Shown: piece by piece, positions 1 to 6,336 of the stretch | Layout of the letters: each line of letters opens with the position of its first letter | Numbering within the stretch: position 1 is the first letter of the stretch | Assembly (NCBI GenBank): GCA_902521645.1 | Contig: CABYSN010000009.1 | Location: forward strand, 1-36,102 | Direction: 5' to 3' | Source of the DNA: Planctomycetota bacterium | Lineage (GTDB): Bacteria; Planctomycetota; Phycisphaerae; Phycisphaerales; SM1A02 | DNA: 36,102 nt | Program-made: the position numbers and the translations under genes | Notes under the pieces: generated by a model | What the model was told of the DNA's origin: nothing | Seen by the model: only the letters and a program-made list of their open reading frames with translations | The model's database searches: none

Positions 1-25
1 GAGAGCCGACCTGTCGTCGGAGCGA

Positions 26-1057
26 TCAGTTCACGCGATCGATCGTCTGAGCCGTTTCGCTCCAGCTCATCTGGTGACGGATGCCGTCAAGCGACATGTC
101 CTGGAACGTCGTGGTGATCGTCTTGTCGGTGATGACCTGAGTCGCCTGAGTGCTCATGGTCAAGCCACCGAAACGGCTGCCTTCATGAGTGGCGACGATG
201 GTGACGGCACCACCTCGACGGGTGATGGAGTCGACCTGGCCGTGAATCACGGTGCCATGGGCGTCGAGGTAGAGCGTCGCGACGTGGTCATGGGCTGGAT
301 CCCAGTACCAGACGAAAAGACTGTCGCTCTTCCAGTCCCCACCCACGACCTTGAAGAATCGCTCGTACTTCAGGACATGTTCATCCGCGACCCAGGAGAC
401 GACCTGACGCGTCATGCTCCCATCGGGAAGCGTCTTCTCCCAGGTGCCGGCAAGACCGCTGTCGGCGAGCATCGACATGCAGGGATTGGCGCGGGTGGAT
501 TCGCTGACCCAGGGCTTGCCGTCGGAACCCTTGACCTTGACCGAATTCGAGCGGGTGTTCATCCCGGTGTAGGTCATGACGTTCTCGTAGACGGTGGTCT
601 CGCCCTGAGAGTGCTCGGTGTATTCCCAGGTCAATGTGTCGTCGGTCATCCCGAGAAGAACGGACGTCCCGTTGTAGGGCTTGCCCATGTCGAATCCGGA
701 ACCCGAGGAGATGACGGCATTGCGTTCGCCATCCCAGGTCATGATGTTCGAACCCGTCGAGATGACCCGCCCGTCCTCGGTCTCCATGTGATGACTGTTG
801 AAGAGCTGCCCGGAGGCCACGTCGTACCAGGTGTTCTGGGTGGTGGTGACCTTGAGACCGGCGGGGATCCCCACCCACATCGCTTCGGTGACACCGACGT
901 CGGACCAGGTGCCGCAGACGCCATGGTCGAGATTCCAATTGATGAACTCCTCCATGGAACCGGGAACGGATGAGGTCCGCGAGACCTCGGTTTCAGCAGC
1001 GGCACAGGACAAGGCCAGCGCGGCCGTCGCAAGGGTCGTGACAATCATGTTCTTCAT
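26..1057 (-). CDS. Secreted hypothetical protein with two lipocalin-like repeats
   Basis: I do not recognise a named family with certainty. The 343-residue product begins with a hydrophobic export signal (residues 1-21, ending around SCAAAE); a weak lipobox-like ALSC is also present, so lipidation is possible but not clear. The mature part looks like two copies of a beta-rich module of about 130 residues, opening with GVCGTW (about residue 47) and GLAGTW (about residue 204). Both continue with alternating strands rich in W, T and V, as in DUF1579-type or lipocalin-like proteins. ATG at 1057 is preceded by GAAGGAAG at about 5 nt spacing. It is divergent from the cryptochrome gene across a 187-bp gap. 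No catalytic motif is visible; ligand binding in the periplasm is only an inference from the fold type. Confidence 0.75.
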   Translation of the reverse strand: MKNMIVTTLATAALALSCAAAETEVSRTSSVPGSMEEFINWNLDHGVCGTWSDVGVTEAMWVGIPAGLKVTTTQNTWYDVASGQLFNSHHMETEDGRVISTGSNIMTWDGERNAVISSGSGFDMGKPYNGTSVLLGMTDDTLTWEYTEHSQGETTVYENVMTYTGMNTRSNSVKVKGSDGKPWVSESTRANPCMSMLADSGLAGTWEKTLPDGSMTRQVVSWVADEHVLKYERFFKVVGGDWKSDSLFVWYWDPAHDHVATLYLDAHGTVIHGQVDSITRRGGAVTIVATHEGSRFGGLTMSTQATQVITDKTITTTFQDMSLDGIRHQMSWSETAQTIDRVN

Positions 1058-1148
1058 GGGCTTCCTTCTCGTTGAATGGTGTCTGGTCTTTGGATCGCAG
1101 GCGGATGCGGCCTCCTCAGAAGTACGACCATGATGCTACCGATCCGGT

Positions 1149-1161
1149 CGACATCATGTCG
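1149..1161. promoter_or_regulatory. 13-bp palindrome upstream of the DASH cryptochrome
   Basis: CGACATcATGTCG is a perfect inverted repeat with a one-base centre. It lies about 85 bp before the cryptochrome ATG, just after a TACCGAT that could serve as a -10 element. It could be an operator near the transcription start. This is pattern-based only, and a palindrome of this size can arise by chance. Confidence 0.25.
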
Positions 1162-1244
1162 TCCACCCAGAGACTCAATGGGCGAATCGGCACTGAATCG
1201 CACTTTCAGCTCGACTGCACTCTCTGGAGGGGAAATACTTTTGC

Positions 1245-2699
1245 ATGAACGAGAAGGTTGTAAAGAACATGATCTGGTTCCGGCGACAGCTGAGAATCCA
1301 CGACCAACCACTGTTTGAATGCTTCGATTCCGGGACCGAGGGTGTGATCGGTGTCTGGGTGCTCGACCCCAGGGAACATACGGCGCAGGTCGGAGGATTT
1401 ACAAGAACAGGATCCCACCGAATGCGCTTTCTTCTGGAGACGATCGCAGAGCTGCGAGCGGCAATGAGACGAATGGGCTCGGAACTCATCATCAGGATCG
1501 GGAAACCGGAACAGATTCTTCCGGAACTGACCGAAACGCTCGGAATCGATCGATTCCATTTCGTGGAGGAACCAGGCTCGGAAGAACGGTCGATCGAACG
1601 TGCCGTGATTAATCGCATGCAAACGAACGCCACCGGCCTTTCTCCGGAAACCCTGCTTGAGATCGAGGATCCAGGAACATTCGCGCGGGAATTGCCTGAG
1701 GTCTTCAGTTCTTTCCGACGTCACGTGGAAAAGAGACTGGACTACGGACAACCTCGACCTGCACCCGAAAGACTTCGACCGGTGAAGACCCCTGCCGATT
1801 TCGAATCCGGTGAGATTCCGACACTGGACCAACTCGGCCTTTTCGATGAGGTGGCTGACCCGCGAGGCGTCATGCAATTTAGAGGGGGTGAATCCTCCGG
1901 ACTCGAACGTCTGGAACAATGGATGTTCCACGGAGACCATCTTCAACACTACAAGCAGACCAGAAACGAAATGCTGGGACCCGAATACTCCTCGAAATTC
2001 TCTCCCTGGCTTGCGGTGGGCGCACTCTCATCGCGGCAGGTGGCAGCGCGCAGTTTCAGCTACGAAGAGGAAAGAACGAAGAACGAATCGACCTACTGGC
2101 TTCGCTTCGAACTTCTCTGGCGTGAATTCTTCCGGCTTCATCTTTTGAAACATGGGGCATCACTCTTCCATCGCACGGGGCCGATCGATCTTGATCTTGA
2201 GTACCGAAACGACCCGGAGATGTTCGAACACTGGCGAAACGGGACCACTGGCATTCCATTGATCGATGCCAACATGCGGGAACTCAAAGGCACGGGGTTC
2301 ATGTCGAATAGAGGCCGGCAGATCGTGGCGAGCTTTCTCTCCAAGAACATGAACGTCGACTGGCGATGGGGTGCGCGATGGTTTGAACGCTGTCTCATCG
2401 ACTACTGCCCCGCTGCGAACTGGGGAAACTGGTCGTACTCGGCGGGCGTCGGCGCCGATCCACGTGGTTTTCGCGGCTTCGACATCGCTCGCCAGGCGCG
2501 CAGCTACGATCCGCGAGGCGACTACGTCGCGAAGTGGTTGCCGGAGGAGGTCGGGCATCTCGATGGCATGTCGCGACATGCACCATGGGACCATGGTGGT
2601 CCGACACCAGTCGTGGAGACATCACGATCGCTCGATGAAGCCCGGGTTCGCTGGGAAGCTGCCAGCATGATTCATCGCACACGTCTTGAAGGACGGTGA
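1245..2699 (+). CDS. Cryptochrome DASH / photolyase family flavoprotein
   Basis: The 484-residue protein has the usual photolyase layout: an N-terminal alpha/beta antenna domain (MIWFRRQLRIHDQPL near residue 9) and a C-terminal helical FAD domain. The DASH signature is clear in the FAD domain: YWLRFELLWREFFRLHLLKH, then IDANMREL, TGFMSNRGRQIVASFL, and DWRWGARWFE followed by PAANWGNW. Family members bind FAD and methenyl-tetrahydrofolate and repair cyclobutane dimers in single-stranded DNA under blue light, or act as photoreceptors. The length is typical. The start is ATG 1245 with a strong GGAGGGG about 12 nt upstream. It converges on the DUF2256 gene 57 bp away, and its placement beside a proteorhodopsin operon suggests a shared light-response role. 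Confidence 0.95.
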   Translation: MNEKVVKNMIWFRRQLRIHDQPLFECFDSGTEGVIGVWVLDPREHTAQVGGFTRTGSHRMRFLLETIAELRAAMRRMGSELIIRIGKPEQILPELTETLGIDRFHFVEEPGSEERSIERAVINRMQTNATGLSPETLLEIEDPGTFARELPEVFSSFRRHVEKRLDYGQPRPAPERLRPVKTPADFESGEIPTLDQLGLFDEVADPRGVMQFRGGESSGLERLEQWMFHGDHLQHYKQTRNEMLGPEYSSKFSPWLAVGALSSRQVAARSFSYEEERTKNESTYWLRFELLWREFFRLHLLKHGASLFHRTGPIDLDLEYRNDPEMFEHWRNGTTGIPLIDANMRELKGTGFMSNRGRQIVASFLSKNMNVDWRWGARWFERCLIDYCPAANWGNWSYSAGVGADPRGFRGFDIARQARSYDPRGDYVAKWLPEEVGHLDGMSRHAPWDHGGPTPVVETSRSLDEARVRWEAASMIHRTRLEGR

Positions 2700-2756
2700 T
2701 CACATCGCGATGAACCTGATGAGCGACTCTTGCGAAAGCTTGGTTCAGGATCTCTC

Positions 2757-3107
2757 CTAGACCAGAACGAGAGACACCTTGCCGTGCAGATCACGTGGAT
2801 CGATGGTCCGACCGGACTGGATCATCCTGATTCTTCCTGCAATCGCAAGCCGGCGAGCCGCCTGACGCAGGGGTTCAACCTCATCATGATCGGTCGCCAG
2901 TTCGTGCAGAGAAATGCCCGTGCGTGGTGCAAGAGCGAGTGCGGTCATGATCCGCTGCTCGTATGCAAGATCGGCGAGACCGATCTTGTGGCGCCGGCAG
3001 GATGCGGAGCAGTACTTGACATCGGACCAACTGCGAGCCCATTTCTTGCGCCAGGCGAAACGACGGCCGCAGCGAACACAGGTCTTGTCAGGGAATTTGT
3101 TGATCAT
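2757..3107 (-). CDS. DUF2256 + DUF3253 zinc-finger protein
   Basis: This 116-residue protein joins two small domains usually found as separate genes or as fusions. The N-terminal DUF2256 part (residues about 4-36) has the CVRCGRRFAWRKKW and KYCSASCRR motifs, four cysteines that probably bind one zinc. The C-terminal DUF3253 part is a winged-helix-like stretch ending in GRTIDPRDLHGKVSLVLV. Neither domain has a firmly established function known to me; DUF2256 genes often sit beside photolyase and cryptochrome genes. The start at ATG 3107 is chosen because the reading frame continues upstream only by overlapping the preceding gene (stop at 3134) and because MINKFPDKTC is a normal DUF2256 beginning. 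It is the last gene of the opsin operon, 26 bp after its neighbour. Confidence 0.88.
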   Translation of the reverse strand: MINKFPDKTCVRCGRRFAWRKKWARSWSDVKYCSASCRRHKIGLADLAYEQRIMTALALAPRTGISLHELATDHDEVEPLRQAARRLAIAGRIRMIQSGRTIDPRDLHGKVSLVLV

Positions 3108-3133
3108 GGGGATTTCATTATTTTCATGCTCGG

Positions 3134-3529
3134 TCAGGATGTCGCGGAACCGAGGATGAGCCACCAGCTCAGATCGAAGATCAGAAGGAAACCACCCTGA
3201 ACCAGAATTGCAGCGCCAAAACCGCGTGGCAGCTGATCCCGTCGGGTGCAGAGAACCACTCCGGTCGCGAGGTAGAGAAGATCCAGCCCGCCGTTGACTG
3301 CAAGCAGCTTTCGGAACTCGTCGGTTCCCGTGACAGGATCCAACATCGCCCAGACGACGATCACGAGATCGATCGCGATCCAGAAGAGATTCATGGTCCA
3401 GAACCCGGTCCACCACCGGCGACTTTCCTCGCCGTCAGGGCATTTCAAACCGTAAAGAAAACCGATGCCGGCAAGCACGAGCCAGACCGCACACCATGTG
3501 ACGAGAATGGGCAGGAAGAAAGAGGGCAT
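3134..3529 (-). CDS. Small four-helix membrane protein, DUF6992-like
   Basis: The 131-residue product has four predicted membrane helices (about residues 4-25, 42-62, 75-95 and 104-126). The segment NGGLDLLYLATGVVL followed by GFGAAILVQGGFLLIFDL resembles my memory of DUF6992 proteins, a family of unknown function; I could not check this by search. The start is ATG 3529 with GGAG 6 nt upstream; a TTG one codon earlier is too close to that site. It lies 60 bp downstream of blh and 26 bp upstream of the DUF2256/DUF3253 gene, so it is probably co-transcribed with the opsin. A role in the rhodopsin or retinal system is suggested by position only. Confidence 0.8.
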   Translation of the reverse strand: MPSFFLPILVTWCAVWLVLAGIGFLYGLKCPDGEESRRWWTGFWTMNLFWIAIDLVIVVWAMLDPVTGTDEFRKLLAVNGGLDLLYLATGVVLCTRRDQLPRGFGAAILVQGGFLLIFDLSWWLILGSATS

Positions 3530-3589
3530 CAAAGACTCCGCAGTGATCGGATGGGAGACCCGGAAGAAGGCCTCGATGTCGGCATCATC

Positions 3590-4630
3590 TCATGGTCGAT
3601 AGGACGGAAGTCGAAGACCGAGGAGATGATGAGGAAGCGTCGTGATGATGAAGAAACCGATGGTCACCGTCACCAGTGCGGAGGGATCGATCGAACCGAA
3701 CTGGAGGAACGCCCAGAGAGGCAGGATGAGAAACGTTGGAATGAGCAGAGGGAGTGAACACCAATGCATGCGCAGAACCCGGCTCGGGAGAGAGTCTCTC
3801 TCGACTCCGTCACCCAGGAGGGGTCCCGAAGACAGTCGGATGGAATGACGATAGGCATGGGTGCTCAGGAAGAAGAGCCCGATCGCGAAGAGCGGCGAGG
3901 CGAGGCAGGTGAGCAGGAGGATGAGACCAGACTCGAGGAAATCGAGCAAGGCGACTCGCGGACATGAACGCAACGTCAGCAGGATGTGGGACAGTGCCAG
4001 AAGCACTCCGACGAACAGGAGAGTGCCGCTGATCAGGGAGACGACTTCGATCGATGAAGACGATGCCGACCCCATTCCGACGAGGAGCCCGAAAGGCGCC
4101 CAGGCCGCCTGGGTGTGAAAGGCGAAGGCAGGGCCGAGAATCAGGCAGCCACGACCGGCGATGAAGAGGGTGCGCCGAACGACCGACTCATCTCCGTGGC
4201 CGGTGGCAAGCAGATCCGCGGTTCCGAAGTGGACCGTGGTCAGCAGCATGAAGGCCGCCACCGTGAAGACCGGGAAAACGATCAACAGAACCGTGGAAAA
4301 AGCCATCAAGCCGAGATAGGGAAGGAATGCGATGGCCTGTCGAAGGATTCCCTTCGAACCGTCGAGACGGTTCTGAACCACCCAGTCCATCGCGCCATGG
4401 GGCATGCCGAAGATGAAGAGGGACACCAGAAAGGGAAGCCAGGCGAAACTGGACGTCAGACTCGGGTCGATCAGAGCCAGCAGAAGTCCGCCGGAGAGAA
4501 GCGTCCAGGGGAACGCTCTTTGACGGATGAATTCCCGTCCGACGGCTGTCACCCGCAAGCCACGTGAGCTTGCGGGTGACATAGCCTCGGAGAATTCAGA
4601 GGGAAACGCGATTGTGTTTGAACGGCTCAT
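3590..4630 (-). CDS. blh: Beta-carotene 15,15'-dioxygenase, Brp/Blh family
   Basis: Brp/Blh enzymes are integral membrane oxygenases that split beta-carotene into two retinal molecules, the chromophore of proteorhodopsin. The 346-residue protein is highly hydrophobic and has the family's histidine motifs: GMPHGAMD (residues 75-82), VHFGTAD, STHAYRHS and TLPHHLLG, which provide the presumed iron ligands. ATG 4630 is preferred over an in-frame GTG at 4639 because GGAG stands 8 nt before the ATG. It starts 30 bp after the opsin stop, so the two form an operon that makes the opsin and its cofactor together. No carotenoid synthesis genes (crtE, crtB, crtI, crtY) lie in the window, so beta-carotene must be made elsewhere. 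An inverted repeat covers codons 17-28 (separate entry). Confidence 0.93.
   Translation of the reverse strand: MSRSNTIAFPSEFSEAMSPASSRGLRVTAVGREFIRQRAFPWTLLSGGLLLALIDPSLTSSFAWLPFLVSLFIFGMPHGAMDWVVQNRLDGSKGILRQAIAFLPYLGLMAFSTVLLIVFPVFTVAAFMLLTTVHFGTADLLATGHGDESVVRRTLFIAGRGCLILGPAFAFHTQAAWAPFGLLVGMGSASSSSIEVVSLISGTLLFVGVLLALSHILLTLRSCPRVALLDFLESGLILLLTCLASPLFAIGLFFLSTHAYRHSIRLSSGPLLGDGVERDSLPSRVLRMHWCSLPLLIPTFLILPLWAFLQFGSIDPSALVTVTIGFFIITTLPHHLLGLRLPSYRP
4547..4581 (-). promoter_or_regulatory. 14-bp perfect inverted repeat inside the 5' end of blh
   Basis: The arms TGTCACCCGCAAGC (4547-4560) and GCTTGCGGGTGACA (4568-4581) are exact reverse complements separated by 7 nt (CACGTGA). In the opsin-blh transcript this would form a very stable stem about 50 nt after the blh start codon. 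It has no T-run, so it is not a classical terminator. It could pause ribosomes, protect an RNA end, or act as a protein-binding site. The structure is seen directly; the role is inference. Confidence 0.5.
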
Positions 4631-4660
4631 GCGAAACACTCCAAATCGCGACGGGTGTCA

Positions 4661-5476
4661 TCAGTCGGCCGCAGGCAGAGTGCCTGCTTCCTCGTGCTTG
4701 GACAGGATTGTGGCTGCGACGACGCATGCGACGCCGAATCCGACCTTGTTGATCACATCCGCGATGTTGTAGGCGATCTCCCGGGTGCTTTCATTCCCGG
4801 TGAGGGCCAGAAGGAAACCGATCGGGTAGATGATCCAGCCGATGAGGATGAATCCCTTCATCACGCCCAGAGTGCCCTGGAAGTTGGCGGGAAGGAAGGC
4901 CGCTGCCTTCGTCACCTGGGTGAAGAGGATGCCGACCATCGCGATCCAGCAGAAGCATGAGATCACGTAGTTGGTCCACCATGCACCGGTTCCAGGGACG
5001 CTTGTTTCAGCGATCCATGCGAAGACGAGCATCGCGAGAGACACGATTCCAAGGCTCCAGAAAAGTGGGCGCCCCTTCTTGCCGAGATTGAGAAGCAATG
5101 GGAATTCGAGCACCATCAGGGGCACCGTGATCAACCAGTCGATGTAACGGTATGCCGTGGGAAATGCGGCCAGCTTGCCGATTTCCTTCAGGGTGCCGTC
5201 TTCGTTCAGGGTGATCGCATTCGCGAGCGCTTCGACGTAGATGTTCGCCATCCGGAAGTAATGGAAACAGGCCACGGCACAGATGATGCCGGCGACGATG
5301 GCGACCTTCTTGTAGGTCTTGGTCAGGGAGCCTTGCATCATGAACAGATAAAGAGCGCCCGCACCCATTCCGACGATACCCAGCCAGAAGAGGTACATGG
5401 TGATGCCCTCGACGCTGAGACCAGCACTCAAGGCTTTCATGGTGCTGGACATCTCTGCAAGAGGCAGTGAAAACAT
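4661..5476 (-). CDS. Proteorhodopsin, light-driven proton pump, green type
   Basis: A seven-helix microbial rhodopsin of 271 residues. Helix C has RYIDWLITVPLMVLEF, giving Asp113, Thr117 and Glu124, which match the D-T-E acceptor/donor set of proton-pumping proteorhodopsins. His72 (FHYFRM) matches the His that pairs with the proton acceptor. Lys244 in YNIADVINKVGFG is the retinal Schiff-base lysine. Met121 is at the colour-tuning position (105 in the reference protein), where Leu/Met gives green and Gln gives blue absorption. The start at ATG 5476 (MFSLPLAEM) has GGAG 7 nt upstream; the reading frame is open further upstream but lacks sense as protein. It is the first gene of a four-gene operon and is divergent from a Fur-family regulator. 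The role is light-powered proton export for energy. Confidence 0.97.
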   Translation of the reverse strand: MFSLPLAEMSSTMKALSAGLSVEGITMYLFWLGIVGMGAGALYLFMMQGSLTKTYKKVAIVAGIICAVACFHYFRMANIYVEALANAITLNEDGTLKEIGKLAAFPTAYRYIDWLITVPLMVLEFPLLLNLGKKGRPLFWSLGIVSLAMLVFAWIAETSVPGTGAWWTNYVISCFCWIAMVGILFTQVTKAAAFLPANFQGTLGVMKGFILIGWIIYPIGFLLALTGNESTREIAYNIADVINKVGFGVACVVAATILSKHEEAGTLPAAD

Positions 5477-5536
5477 TGTGATTCTCCAAAGTAAACGGGG
5501 GTGGTTTGAGGCGTGCCTTGCGCACGCTGACGAAGA

Positions 5537-5576
5537 GTTATAGGGGGACAAAACGTTCAAAACGTTCATTTTGTCC
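5537..5576 (-). promoter_or_regulatory. Opsin promoter with tandem/inverted repeat operator
   Basis: On the minus strand a TATAAC (5542-5537) is a plausible -10, giving an untranslated leader of about 55 nt before the opsin ATG. Directly upstream lies a dense repeat: GGACAAAA (5546-5553) and TTTTGTCC (5569-5576) are perfect inverted arms 15 nt apart, and the space between holds the tandem 9-mer AAAACGTTC twice (5550-5558 and 5559-5567). A regulator bound there would touch RNA polymerase. A small hairpin (GCGTGC-N5-GCACGC, 5511-5527) lies in the leader. I could not match this to a known operator consensus. Confidence 0.5.
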
Positions 5577-5757
5577 AAAAGAAGTGAAATCGCCCTTGAA
5601 ATGCTTGAAACGCGTCTTTTGAGGCCCTGAAAAACGGCAAAGGTTCCAAAATCCAGGGTGCGAGCAGCCAATCCGAAGCCGGAAAGAAGCGGATTGAAGC
5701 GGCTCTGCGTGGTGTGAACGCTATCCTGTCGGGGCAGTTCAGATGAAAGGATGCACC

Positions 5758-6138
5758 ATGGCGGAACGCCGAAACACCATTCAGCTCGATGCCATCAAAA
5801 GCGCGATCACCACCGCCGGACGTCCCCTGTCCATCGAGGAGATCCTCCTGGAATCATCCAAGAAGGTTTCCACGATCAGCCTGCGAACCGTCTACAGGGT
5901 CATCAGAAAACTGGAGGAGGAAGGCGAGGTCACTGCGGTCACCCTTCCCTCCCAGCCCGATCGCTACGAGCCCTCCGAAGTCGCGGACCGGCACCATCAT
6001 CATTTCCTTTGCACGAGTTGCGACCGACTGTTCGATGTCGATGGATGTCCAGGTCGACTGAAGAGCCTGCTTCCGGATGGATTCGTTCTGACGGAACATG
6101 AACTGACGCTGAAGGGGCTCTGCGCCGCCTGCACCTGA
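5758..6138 (+). CDS. Fur-family metal-dependent transcriptional regulator
   Basis: The 126-residue protein has an N-terminal winged helix (residues about 8-66, with SLRTVYRVIRKLEEEGEV as the recognition region) and a C-terminal dimer/metal domain. Metal ligands visible are Glu71, His79-82 (DRHHHHFLC) and two CxxC pairs, Cys85/Cys88 and Cys122/Cys125, the structural zinc site of the family. The sequence alone does not separate Fur, PerR and Zur. ATG 5758 (MAERRNT) is preferred, with AAGGA 7 nt upstream; an in-frame ATG at 5743 is possible. It is divergent from the opsin operon across about 280 bp and may regulate it. It may equally be the regulator acting at the Fur-box-like sites at 21489 and 26557. 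Confidence 0.92.
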   Translation: MAERRNTIQLDAIKSAITTAGRPLSIEEILLESSKKVSTISLRTVYRVIRKLEEEGEVTAVTLPSQPDRYEPSEVADRHHHHFLCTSCDRLFDVDGCPGRLKSLLPDGFVLTEHELTLKGLCAACT

Positions 6139-6336
6139 TTCTGAACCGGACTAACCGCGTGGGCCACGGGCACCGGAATGAAAACAAAAACAGAGGATCA
6201 TGATCGGCATTGCGTCCGAACCATGAGAGGATCCAGTCCGAGTACGAGGATGCGAACGCGAACGACCGGATTGCTCGCAACCGGCCTTCAATTTCTGAGG
6301 CTGCTCGCGCCGATCGCGCTGTGACCTATGACCTGC

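Noticed and set aside
1229-1240. GGGGAAATACTT shared between the cryptochrome leader and position 32087-32098
   Set aside because: A 12-base match at two unrelated places, one at a ribosome site and one in a gap; no symmetry and no third copy, so chance is the simplest reading.
2757-3416. Longer version of the DUF2256/DUF3253 protein (219 residues)
   Set aside because: The extra N-terminal 103 residues lie within the coding region of the membrane-protein gene in another frame, lack protein-like character, and the DUF2256 domain begins naturally at ATG 3107.
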